From CAYQTO01 sp964420455 (GTDB lineage: Bacteria > Sumerlaeota > Sumerlaeia > SLMS01), in assembly GCA_964420455.1 (NCBI GenBank), contig CAYQTO010000074.1, forward strand, positions 1 through 16,768: a stretch of 16,768 nucleotides of DNA. Direction: 5' to 3'. The notes beneath the pieces were generated by a model that was not told where the DNA came from, made no database searches, and saw only the letters and a list, made by a program, of their open reading frames with translations. Positions 6,855 to 13,891 of the stretch are shown piece after piece. How positions within the stretch are numbered: position 1 is the stretch's first letter; each line of letters begins with the position of its first letter. Made by a program: the position numbers and the translations under genes.

Positions 6855-9800
6855 TCAGCCCCGAGAGGCGTTGCTCATGTCCCGATGGGCGCCAAGGAGG
6901 AGGTACATCGAGGGGACAAAGACGAGCGCAATCAGCGTCGCGCCAAGAACCCCCACACAAAGCACAATGGCGAGGGAGGGCCAGAAGTCGCCGCCGACGA
7001 AGAGGAGGAGCGGCAGGAATCCGCCAATGGTCGTGAGGGTCGTGGAGAGAACGTGGCTGCCACAATCGGCCACGGCGTCGACGATGGCGTCGAAGTCGCC
7101 GGCCGCCGCGTCCCGATTACCACGAATCGCGGAGAGCACCACAATGCTGTCGTTGAGGGCCACGCCGATGAGCCCCAATGTTCCTAGGATCGTGTTAAAG
7201 CTGATGGGGAACTGGATGATCCAGGTGGCGAGGAGGGCGAGTCCGCCGGAGACAGGGGCGATGGCGAGAAGCAGGATGGCGAGCTTCACGCTCCGGAAAG
7301 CGGCAACAAGGATCGCAATCATCAGCGTGGCAAGTACCGGGACGTAGAGGAGCAGGTTGCCGGTGGCCTCGGCGTCCTGCTCCACGGCGCCGCCGAACTC
7401 GATTCGATATCCGGAGGGCACGTCGATCTTGCCGTCGAGCGCGGTGGAAAGGACGTTGCGCGAGACGTTGATCGGAAGCGCTCCCTCGCGGGTGTAGCCC
7501 TTTATCAGGTTTGCCCGTTCTCCGTTGTGGCGGGTGATCCCGCCGATGGTCGGGGCGAGGCGAAATTCGCCCACGGCGTCGAGCGGGATGGGGGCGCCGG
7601 TTTCGCCGGGAATCCATGTGGAGGCGATGTTGTCGAGGGAGGTGCGCTGGGCCTCCGCGAGGCGGACGCGCACGGGGAGCTCCGACAACTCCTCGAGGAC
7701 GGAGCCTCCGGTCTCTCCGCGGAGGCGTGCCTGGAGCCGCTCGCTGACATCGACGGGGCGGAGTCCGAGGGCGCGCGCCTTGTCCTCGTCGATGTGGTAC
7801 CAGAGGCGGCGCTGGTCGAAGGCCATGGACGCCTGGGTATGGAGGACGTCGGGGTGGCGCTGCAGTTGAAGGCGGAGGTCCTCGCCGAGACGGGCCAGGG
7901 TGGCGGGGTCCGGACCGATGATGCGATACTGGACGTCTGCCTCGATCGGTGGCCCCTGACCGAACTCGCGGAGGACGACCTGGGCGCCGGGGAACTCGCG
8001 ATCGAGGAGGCCCTGCAGCTCCACCACAAGGCGTTCCGTCGCGGCGGGGCTGGCGGTCTTGATGGCCCCCTGCGCGTAGTGGGGGGAATTGTCCTGGTTC
8101 ATGAGGAGGTTGTAGTAGACGGAGGGGAAGCTGGCGCCGGCGAGCCAGTAGGTCGCCTCGACGCCCGCGGTTTCGCGGACCAGGGCGTCCAGACGCCGGA
8201 CTTCCTCCACGGTTTCGCCGATCGGGTGGCCCTCGGGAAACCAGACCCGTATATCCATCATGTCGCGGTCCGTGGGCGGGAAGAACTGGTTTCCGAGGGA
8301 GGGGGCAAGGGCGTAGCCAACGAGCGCGGGAAAGACCGCCAGGAGCACGAGCAGGGCCGGCAGCCGCAGCCCCGCGCGGAGACCGCGCCGATAGAGACGG
8401 GCCACGGCTCCTCCCTGAAGTCCATGGCTCCAGAAGCGCCGTGCTCCGGCGGCCGAAAATCCACCGGCGATTCCGGAAAGCGGCGCGATCACCAGCATCG
8501 ACAAGACAAAGGAACTGACCACGGCGAGGACCACACTGCCGCCGATCCAGGAGACGAAATCCCCCGCGTTTCCCGGCAGCAGCATGATCGGGGCGAAGGC
8601 CAGGACCGTCGTGGCCGTCGAGGCGAGCAGAGGAAGAAAGAGATAGCGGACAGTTCCGAGCACGGCCTCGTTGCCGGTCTCCCCCGCCTCGGCGCGTTTG
8701 CGGACCTCGTCCACCACCACGATCGCGTTGTCGATCAGCAGGCCCAGCGCGATGATCATCCCAAAGATCGACATCTGGTGGATGCGCCCATCGAGCAGGA
8801 CCATGAGGAAGAAGACCGCGGCGACGCTGAGGGGAAGCGCGAAGCCGACGATCAGTGAGGCGCGAAAACCCATGAAGAGGAGGATCACCGCGACAATGAC
8901 GCACGCGCCAAGAAACATGTTGAGGGCGAGTTCGCCGAGTCGCGACGCCGTATAGTCGTACTCGTCGAAGATTTCCACGATGCGGAGGGCGCTGCCAAAG
9001 TTGTGCGCGGCCTGGTCGCGGATGGCACGCGCTTCCTCCGCCCAGGCGCCGACGTTGATGCCCTCGTTGGCGCGGGCCGCGACGAAAATCGCCGGACGAC
9101 CGTTCACCAGGCCGGCCTGTTCCGCCGGATCATTCCACTGGCGCGTGACATCAGCGAGGTCCCCCAATCGGGCCAGACGTGCGTCCTCGCGGGTGGAACG
9201 GACCGGGATCGCGCGGATCTGCTCGACCGTGTCGAGGGCGCCGGTCACCTCCAGTGGGGCGTCGCTCTGGGGGAGACGGATCAACCCCGCGGGCAGCTTC
9301 GCGTCGGAACGGGCGATCGAACCCAACACGTCCGAGGGCTCGAGACCGAGCGCGGTGAGTCGGGCCTCGTCCAACTCGACGAGGATCTCCTCCTCCACGT
9401 CGCCGTAGAGACGGACAATGTCGGTACCGGAAAGGAGACGCAACTCGTCCGCGAGGTCCTCCGCCACACGTGTCATCAGGCCCCGGGGAGGTTCTCCGTC
9501 CCCTTCCCAGACGACGGCCGAGATATACGTGAAGGCGACGGTGTCGCGCTTGTCATCGAGGAACGGTTCGCCCGCCCCGGGGGGCAGGAGCGGCACCGCA
9601 TCGGCGAGCCGGTCGCGGATGCGGGAAAAGACCTCGCGATTCCGGCCCTGCTCGATCTCGTCGACGAGGGAAATGGCGAGGAGGGAGATGCCGGCGCGGG
9701 AGGTCGAGTCGACGTCCTTGATTTCCTCGATGTCCTGGATCGCCTCCTCGAGCTTCTCCGTGACGAGGGATTCGACGCGTTCTGCGGAGGCCCCCGGGTA

Positions 9801-9944
9801 GGCGGTGATGACCAGCGGACCACGGTTGACGATGCGCGGGTCCTCCTGGCGCGGAAGGTTCAGGTAGGCGGAGACGCCGGCCACCAGGACGAGGACGATC
9901 ATCAACCAGAGAAGGATGCGGTTTTCGAGGATGAGGCGAATCAC
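6855..9944 (-). CDS. RND efflux permease A (AcrB-type) with altered TM10 relay
   Basis: A 1029-residue inner-membrane RND exporter. TM1 is at the N-terminus. The first loop opens with the family motif R-Q-E-D-P-R-I, and TM2-6 include the TM4 motif G-L-L-I-D-N-A-I-V-V-V with Asp405 kept and Asn406 in the second position. The second periplasmic loop follows, then TM8-12. In TM10 the proton-relay Lys of AcrB is replaced: the motif reads V-A-L-N-D-S-I-V-V-L, with Asn931 at the Lys site and Asp932 next to it. Full length and intact helices argue against decay. The start is GTG 9944, and GTGA overlaps the adaptor A stop. AAAGG lies 7 bases upstream of the GTG. It pairs with adaptor A in gene order. 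It differs strongly from permease B, so the two are old relatives and not a fresh duplication. The substrate is unknown. Confidence 0.92.
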   Translation of the reverse strand: MIRLILENRILLWLMIVLVLVAGVSAYLNLPRQEDPRIVNRGPLVITAYPGASAERVESLVTEKLEEAIQDIEEIKDVDSTSRAGISLLAISLVDEIEQGRNREVFSRIRDRLADAVPLLPPGAGEPFLDDKRDTVAFTYISAVVWEGDGEPPRGLMTRVAEDLADELRLLSGTDIVRLYGDVEEEILVELDEARLTALGLEPSDVLGSIARSDAKLPAGLIRLPQSDAPLEVTGALDTVEQIRAIPVRSTREDARLARLGDLADVTRQWNDPAEQAGLVNGRPAIFVAARANEGINVGAWAEEARAIRDQAAHNFGSALRIVEIFDEYDYTASRLGELALNMFLGACVIVAVILLFMGFRASLIVGFALPLSVAAVFFLMVLLDGRIHQMSIFGMIIALGLLIDNAIVVVDEVRKRAEAGETGNEAVLGTVRYLFLPLLASTATTVLAFAPIMLLPGNAGDFVSWIGGSVVLAVVSSFVLSMLVIAPLSGIAGGFSAAGARRFWSHGLQGGAVARLYRRGLRAGLRLPALLVLLAVFPALVGYALAPSLGNQFFPPTDRDMMDIRVWFPEGHPIGETVEEVRRLDALVRETAGVEATYWLAGASFPSVYYNLLMNQDNSPHYAQGAIKTASPAATERLVVELQGLLDREFPGAQVVLREFGQGPPIEADVQYRIIGPDPATLARLGEDLRLQLQRHPDVLHTQASMAFDQRRLWYHIDEDKARALGLRPVDVSERLQARLRGETGGSVLEELSELPVRVRLAEAQRTSLDNIASTWIPGETGAPIPLDAVGEFRLAPTIGGITRHNGERANLIKGYTREGALPINVSRNVLSTALDGKIDVPSGYRIEFGGAVEQDAEATGNLLLYVPVLATLMIAILVAAFRSVKLAILLLAIAPVSGGLALLATWIIQFPISFNTILGTLGLIGVALNDSIVVLSAIRGNRDAAAGDFDAIVDAVADCGSHVLSTTLTTIGGFLPLLLFVGGDFWPSLAIVLCVGVLGATLIALVFVPSMYLLLGAHRDMSNASRG

Positions 9945-11083
9945 GGCGCGGCCTTTCGGACGAGGGTGCCGGCGAGGACCCGCTGGAGGCCGGCGGCGAC
10001 GATCTCCTCGCCACCGGACAGGTCGCCGGTGACGAAGGCGACCTCGCCGTCGACATGCTCGAGGGTAACCGCACGCCGGTTCAGGGTGAAGACGCCCTGT
10101 TCGGCCGCCGGCTCGAGCACCAGCACCTCCCAGTATCCCAGCGAGTTGCCCTGGAGCGCCGTGTAGGGCACCTGGACCACCGGGGTGGGAATCGGGTCGG
10201 CCAGGAGGATTTCCGCATAGTCACCCTCGCGGAACGTGGTCGAATCGCCGTCCAGCCGAAAGAGGGCGGTAACCGTCCGCGTGGCGGAGTCCCTGACGGG
10301 GAGCAGGGAGAACAGCCTCGCCTGTTGGGGCGTTCCCTCGACCTGGATGGTATGGACGGATCCTGGCTGGAGGGTCGCGGCGAGGTCGCCGCTGATGCCG
10401 ATGCGCGCCTCGCGGGGCGCCTCCTCGACGAGGTCGATCACCGGCGTGCCCGCCGCGACCACCCGGCCCTCGTCCGCAAGGCGCCCGGCCACCATACCGG
10501 GGAAGGGCGCCCGGAGTCGGGCCTTGTCTATACGGGTTTCGACCAGTGCGAGCTGGCGTTGGACCTCGTTGCGGCGTGCGAGGGAAGCGCGATAGCCCTC
10601 GCGGGCATCGTCGAATTGCTGCTGCGAGACGACGTCGCCCTGGACGAGGTCGCGGGCGCGCTCGAACTCCAGGCGGGCCCGCTCCTCGTTTGCGGAGGCG
10701 ACTTCAAGTCCGGCCTCGAGAACGGCGCGCTCGTCCTCCAGCCGGTCCGTGTCCAACCGCGCGAGGACATCCCCCTTCGCCACGAGGTCACCCTCCCCGA
10801 CAAGGACCTCGGCGATGAGCCCGCCCTCCTCGAAACCGAGGGCGGTACGCCGGGCGGCCTCGATACGGCCGAGATACCGGCGCGTGACCGTATAGCCATC
10901 GCGGGCAGTTGCGGTCCCGGTTTCGACAAACATCGGGGTGGCGGGGGCCGGGGTGGCGTCGGCCTCCCGCTGCCGGAGGGAATCGCTGGCGATCGCCGCC
11001 AGCACCACTCCCGAAACGGCGAGGGCGGCGACCACGAGAAGTGGACCGCGCAGGGACGAAAGGAGCTTCCTGGTGCTGCTCAT
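9941..11083 (-). CDS. RND periplasmic adaptor A (HlyD/AcrA family, membrane-anchored)
   Basis: A 380-residue membrane-fusion protein for permease A. An N-terminal hydrophobic segment (about 13-33, after Arg5, Lys6 and Arg12) has no lipobox Cys, so it is probably an uncleaved anchor or a cleaved signal peptide. A Pro/Ala/Thr linker follows (41-50). The first lipoyl half is at 82-111, with a short alpha-helical hairpin at about 113-186. The second lipoyl half starts at L-R-A-P-F-P-G (190-196), and beta-barrel and membrane-proximal domains end the protein. The start ATG 11083 has GGAGG 5 bases upstream, and ATGA overlaps the marR stop. Its own stop overlaps the permease A start by 4 bases. This tight coupling places it in the MarR-controlled unit. 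Confidence 0.9.
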   Translation of the reverse strand: MSSTRKLLSSLRGPLLVVAALAVSGVVLAAIASDSLRQREADATPAPATPMFVETGTATARDGYTVTRRYLGRIEAARRTALGFEEGGLIAEVLVGEGDLVAKGDVLARLDTDRLEDERAVLEAGLEVASANEERARLEFERARDLVQGDVVSQQQFDDAREGYRASLARRNEVQRQLALVETRIDKARLRAPFPGMVAGRLADEGRVVAAGTPVIDLVEEAPREARIGISGDLAATLQPGSVHTIQVEGTPQQARLFSLLPVRDSATRTVTALFRLDGDSTTFREGDYAEILLADPIPTPVVQVPYTALQGNSLGYWEVLVLEPAAEQGVFTLNRRAVTLEHVDGEVAFVTGDLSGGEEIVAAGLQRVLAGTLVRKAAP

Positions 11084-11571
11084 GCGTGCCTCCGGGCGAA
11101 CGTGCGTTGAATGTTGGCGTGAAAGATGGGATCAGCGAGGTCGTGGAGCCTCCGGACACCGTCATCGCCCAGGAGGGCACGGACCCGCTTCTGAACGGCG
11201 CACCAGTCGTCGTGGGAATCCTCGAGGACCCGCCACCCTTCCGGCGTCAGCGCGTACCGCTTCCGGCGGCGGTCGTCCCCGTGGGTATACGCGATCAGCC
11301 CACCATCCAGCAGGTGTTTCGACACCCGGCTGACGGTTGTCTTGTCCATGGAGAGGATTTCGGCGAGTTCTCCGCCGGTGAGTTCCCCGGCGTTGGAGAG
11401 CGCTGCGAGAATGTTGTACTGGCTGCTGGTGACACCATGGGGGACGACCATGGCGTCGTAGTGTTCGGTGATGACGCGGTAGAGGATGCGGATGCGGAGC
11501 TCGAGGCATTCGTCCTTGAGGGCGCGCGCCAGGCGCTGGCGTTTCGGCGTGCGTGTGTCGGTGGCGGGCAT
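11080..11571 (-). CDS. MarR family transcriptional regulator of the pump operon
   Basis: A 163-residue winged-helix regulator, the usual MarR size. The N-terminal helix runs from about 10 to 42. The DNA-binding part spans about 47-112: T-S-S-Q-Y-N-I-L-A-A-L, a recognition helix near M-D-K-T-T-V-S-R-V (75-83), and the wing G-D-D-R-R-R-K-R-Y-A-L-T-P-E-G (98-112), a classic MarR signature. A C-terminal helix completes the dimer domain. Cys22 and Cys123 are the only cysteines; oxidation sensing is possible but not shown. The start chosen is ATG 11571, with GGAGA 9 bases upstream. Longer readings from ATG 11613 or TTG 11619 would start inside the operator and lack a ribosome site. It is first in the operon, so it probably represses itself and both pumps until a ligand binds. 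The ligand cannot be read from the sequence. Confidence 0.92.
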   Translation of the reverse strand: MPATDTRTPKRQRLARALKDECLELRIRILYRVITEHYDAMVVPHGVTSSQYNILAALSNAGELTGGELAEILSMDKTTVSRVSKHLLDGGLIAYTHGDDRRRKRYALTPEGWRVLEDSHDDWCAVQKRVRALLGDDGVRRLHDLADPIFHANIQRTFARRHA

Positions 11572-11580
11572 TGCGGGGGG

Positions 11581-11585
11581 TCTCC
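11581..11585 (-). promoter_or_regulatory. Ribosome binding site deciding the marR start
   Basis: GGAGA on the minus strand ends 9 bases before the ATG at 11571. It supports this start over the upstream ATG at 11613, which overlaps the operator palindrome. Confidence 0.6.
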
Positions 11586-11604
11586 GGCCGTCTGAGGTGG
11601 CAAT

Positions 11605-11622
11605 TGGTTGCATGTGCAACCA
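11605..11622. promoter_or_regulatory. 18-bp palindrome, probable MarR operator
   Basis: TGGTTGCA (11605-11612) and TGCAACCA (11615-11622) are perfect inverse half-sites around a 2-base centre. The core TTGCA-N2-TGCAA is the size and style of MarR-family operators. One edge base is shared with the marR -10 box, and the rest covers the expected transcription start, so bound repressor would block the polymerase. I found no second copy elsewhere in the window, which fits control of the whole operon from this one site. Confidence 0.8.
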
Positions 11623-11627
11623 TTATG
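11622..11627 (-). promoter_or_regulatory. -10 box of the marR operon promoter
   Basis: CATAAT on the minus strand matches the sigma70 -10 consensus in 5 of 6 positions. The predicted start is near 11615, inside the palindrome, about 44 bases before the marR ATG. I see no good -35 box: the bases at the expected distance are GC-rich. Confidence 0.5.
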
Positions 11628-11631
11628 CCGG

Positions 11632-11688
11632 AAAGGGGCCCACACCGCCCACGGGGATTCGATGCCACGGTGGGCGAGGGGCCCCTTT
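11632..11688. repeat. Long imperfect hairpin upstream of the marR promoter
   Basis: AAAGGGGCCC (11632-11641) pairs with GGGCCCCTTT (11679-11688). Inside this, CGCCCAC (11646-11652) pairs with GTGGGCG (11670-11676) around a 17-base loop. The two stems total 17 bp, separated by a small internal loop. The element ends 4 bases before the -10 box, so it occupies the place of a -35 region. It could be a second terminator for the pirin gene, a DNA cruciform or a binding site. Neither strand has a long T-run after the stem. Confidence 0.55.
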
Positions 11689-11751
11689 GTGCCCATGTGG
11701 CTTGTTTGGAGCCCTTGGGCGATGCCTTTGCGGAAGCTTGTGATGGGGGAT

Positions 11752-11782
11752 CCCCGGCCGGCGGTGTGACCGCCGGCCGGGG
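11752..11782 (-). terminator. Strong 14-bp hairpin after the pirin gene
   Basis: Bases 11752-11765 pair perfectly with 11769-11782, giving a 14-bp all but fully G-C stem (CCCCGGCCGGCGGT) with a 3-base loop. It starts 13 bases past the pirin stop, the normal place for a terminator. No T-run follows, so it may need Rho, or act as a 3'-end stabiliser. Confidence 0.6.
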
Positions 11783-11795
11783 CGGAATGGACGGA

Positions 11796-12494
11796 TCAGC
11801 CGAGGTCGAAGAGCAGGAACTCGGCGTTGCTTTCGGCTCGTAGGGTGATGCCGGTCTCGTCCTCGACAGCGAGCCCGTCGCCTTGGGCGAGGCGGGTGCC
11901 GTTGACATCGATGGTGCCGGTGACGACCTGAATCCAGGCGGCATGGCCAGGGTCGAGGTCGTGGCGGAGTTCGGTGCCCGCCGTGGGGCGGGCTGTATAG
12001 ACGTCCGCGTCGGCGCGCATGGCGATGGAGCCGTCGCGCCCGTCGCGCGAGGCCACGAGGACCAGCCCGCCTTCGGCCAGGGCGGCGGTGAAGTCCTTGT
12101 CCTCATAGCGCGGGTCCGCGTTCCGCTCGTTGGGGATGATCCACACCTGGAGGAAGTGGACCGGCTCGGTCTGCGAGGCGTTGTACTCGCTGTGGTGGAC
12201 GCCACTGCCGGCGGACATGTACTGGAGCCCGCCGGGCTGGACGGTTTTTTCGTGGCCCATGGAGTCGCGGTGGGTCAGGCCACCGGAGACGACCCAGGAG
12301 AAGATTTCCATGTTCTCGTGGCCGTGGGTGCCGAATCCGGCGCCCCCCTCCACGCGGTCCTCGTTGATGACGCGAAGGTTGCGAAACCCCCGATGGGCGG
12401 GGTCGATGTAGCTGGCGAAGGAGAACGTGTGGCGCGATGTCAGCCAGCCATGGTTCCCCTGGCCGCGTTCGTCGGCGTTCCTCAGTGTCAGCAT
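11796..12494 (-). CDS. Pirin family cupin (quercetin 2,3-dioxygenase-like)
   Basis: A 232-residue two-cupin protein of the pirin family, normal in length. The N-terminus carries the family motif R-H-T-F-S-F (21-26). The metal site is complete: His57 and His59 in G-T-H-G-H-E-N-M-E-I, and His101 and Glu103 in G-V-H-H-S-E. Family members bind Fe or another metal. Several, such as E. coli YhhW, cleave the flavonol quercetin; others act as regulators or redox sensors. It is probably cytoplasmic, as there is no signal peptide. The start is ATG 12494, with AAGGA 9 bases upstream. The frame stays open far upstream, but that part is antisense or out of frame to the neighbouring acyltransferase gene. 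It is followed by two strong hairpins and then the marR promoter, so it is probably transcribed separately from the pumps. Being next to efflux genes, it could act on aromatic compounds; that is inference. Confidence 0.92.
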   Translation of the reverse strand: MLTLRNADERGQGNHGWLTSRHTFSFASYIDPAHRGFRNLRVINEDRVEGGAGFGTHGHENMEIFSWVVSGGLTHRDSMGHEKTVQPGGLQYMSAGSGVHHSEYNASQTEPVHFLQVWIIPNERNADPRYEDKDFTAALAEGGLVLVASRDGRDGSIAMRADADVYTARPTAGTELRHDLDPGHAAWIQVVTGTIDVNGTRLAQGDGLAVEDETGITLRAESNAEFLLFDLG

Positions 12495-12510
12495 GATGTG
12501 TCGTCCTTTG

Positions 12511-12527
12511 CGGGATCGGCGATCCCG
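12511..12527 (-). terminator. Short hairpin between the OpgC-like and pirin genes
   Basis: CGGGATC (12511-12517) and GATCCCG (12521-12527) form a perfect 7-bp stem with a 3-base loop. It lies 40 bases past the acyltransferase stop and 2 bases before the pirin ribosome site. It has no T-run. It may end transcription of the upstream gene or structure the pirin leader. Confidence 0.4.
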
Positions 12528-12567
12528 TGATGGTTTGGTCCGGCCGTGGGGGTGGGGGTTCGCCGGC

Positions 12568-13719
12568 CTAGTTCGGGATGACCGAACCGAGGGGGCGATG
12601 CATGGCGGCAAGGAACAGGAGCGCGAGCGCGAGGGCTCCGGCGGCGTCCTGCACGAGGCCGGCCGAGGCGAGTACCCCGGCCCCCATCGCCGCCGAGAGG
12701 AACACGAAGTGGGCCAGATAGGTGTACAGGCTGGCGCGGCCGAAGATGGCAAAGAACTCCGCCACCCGCGGCATCCAGCGAACCGCCACGCCCGCCAGCA
12801 GATAGAGGGGCATGAGAGCGCTCGCGAAGTAGAGCAGCGACAGGGGACCGAGGCGGGACTTGTCGAAGAGCCAGGCGGGCACGTCGACCGGAAGCAGCGA
12901 GGCGAAGGCTGGACGTTGGAGTTGGGCGAGGAGGAAGAAGCCAAGAAGCACCGCCGCCGAGGCGACCGCGAGATACGGCGCGAAGCGACCCAGCGCGTCG
13001 AGCTGTCGCGTTTGGCGGGCGTGGCCCAGCAGGAGGCCACCGAGAAACAGCATGCCCCACGCGCCCACATCGAGCCCGCCATCCCCGCCCTCGACCGGCA
13101 TGCGCCACGGGATTCCCCCGGGCAGGAGAGAGGAAAGCGTATAGACGCCAAGGAGCGCCAGCAGCGCCGGCCCATAGCCGAGGCGTCGAAGCCCATACAG
13201 GACCGCAATGGCAGCGGACAGATAGACGACATACATGGGGAGGATGTCCATGAAGGGGGGCTGGAAGCGAAGGAGCGCCACGAGCACCGCCGTCATCCCC
13301 CATCCGCCAAGGTCCGCCACGGCGGGCTGGGGACCGAACCAGCCGAAGGCGGCGTGGAGCAGGACCGCGAGCATCGTTGCCACCACATGGACGAGGTAAA
13401 TCTGGCCGGCGCGCCAAGCGACCTTGCCGAGGGCGGCACGCTCGCCCATTTTCGCCAATCGCCGCACGTGGACCATACCCAGCACGAAGCCCGAGAGAAA
13501 AAAGAACCCCATGGCCCCGTCGATGAACAGGGGCGCGTGGATCAGCCGATTCGTGACCGACCCCGGCGCCACATGGTTACAGACCATGGAGACGATGCAG
13601 ACGCCGCGGAGCAAATCGAGGGCGGTGTCCCGCCCGCTGGACGAAGCGGAGGGCGCGGCTGCCGCGTCGGGAGCGGGGAGGGCAACGGCGGGGACGGCCG
13701 TCTCGAGAACCAGGGACAC
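12568..13719 (-). CDS. OpgC-like membrane acyltransferase
   Basis: A 383-residue multispanning membrane protein with about ten hydrophobic helices. After an Ala/Pro-rich cytoplasmic lead (1-29) comes R-D-T-A-L-D-L-L-R-G (30-39), then a helix with Asn48-His49. The F-F-F-L-S-G-F-V-L-G segment follows. This order (R-D, D-x-x-R-G, N-H, L-S-G-F) is the OpgC/acyltransferase-3-like signature. OpgC of E. coli adds succinate to periplasmic glucans. No opgG or opgH gene is near, so the acceptor here could be another glycan or a lipid. The start is GTG 13719: an in-frame TGA lies 6 bases upstream and no other start codon precedes the conserved region. A nearby ATG at 13729 is in a different frame. GGA lies 9 bases before the GTG. 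Its stop is 73 bases before the pirin start. Confidence 0.8.
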   Translation of the reverse strand: MSLVLETAVPAVALPAPDAAAAPSASSSGRDTALDLLRGVCIVSMVCNHVAPGSVTNRLIHAPLFIDGAMGFFFLSGFVLGMVHVRRLAKMGERAALGKVAWRAGQIYLVHVVATMLAVLLHAAFGWFGPQPAVADLGGWGMTAVLVALLRFQPPFMDILPMYVVYLSAAIAVLYGLRRLGYGPALLALLGVYTLSSLLPGGIPWRMPVEGGDGGLDVGAWGMLFLGGLLLGHARQTRQLDALGRFAPYLAVASAAVLLGFFLLAQLQRPAFASLLPVDVPAWLFDKSRLGPLSLLYFASALMPLYLLAGVAVRWMPRVAEFFAIFGRASLYTYLAHFVFLSAAMGAGVLASAGLVQDAAGALALALLFLAAMHRPLGSVIPN

Positions 13720-13891
13720 GGGTGTTCATCCGGAGCGGGATTGCCTGCCTGTTCCGCAAGCACCGGGCCCCACGCCCCGGATTCATAGAAAGCTCAAATT
13801 GCTTTATTTACCATTGAAGTACTCTTGGCTCCGCCCGGGGAATTCCCGACTCCGGTCTTGATCAGAGACTCCGATCCCCCCGCCGGAGACC
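13720..13891. other. Spacer between LCAT-like and OpgC-like genes
   Basis: This 172-base stretch has no gene. It holds the most AT-rich patch of the window (about 13791-13825), a likely place for an opgC-like promoter on the minus strand, though I cannot assign clear -35 and -10 boxes. It also has a perfect GGGAATTCCC palindrome (13838-13847). A weak hairpin (CTCCG 13869-13873, CGGAG 13884-13888) directly follows the LCAT-like stop and may be its terminator. Confidence 0.35.

Noticed and set aside
7527..8858. A 443-codon plus-strand frame opposite permease A, and similar long frames opposite the LCAT-like gene (13967-15388) and the adaptors.
   Set aside because: All are shadows of well-recognised minus-strand genes, with low-complexity composition and no recognisable motifs.
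2398..9944. The two RND gene pairs as a recent tandem duplication.
   Set aside because: The permeases differ across their sequences, including the TM10 core, and the adaptors differ in anchor and hairpin length. The pairs are ancient paralogues or were acquired separately.
11611..11619. ATG 11613 or TTG 11619 as the marR start.
   Set aside because: Both lie inside the operator palindrome at the predicted transcription start and lack a ribosome site. ATG 11571 has GGAGA at good spacing.
12495..13232. A long in-frame extension of the pirin gene upstream of ATG 12494.
   Set aside because: The extension reads through the OpgC-like gene in another frame and is Arg/Ser/Pro-rich. ATG 12494 has a good ribosome site and matches the pirin N-terminus.
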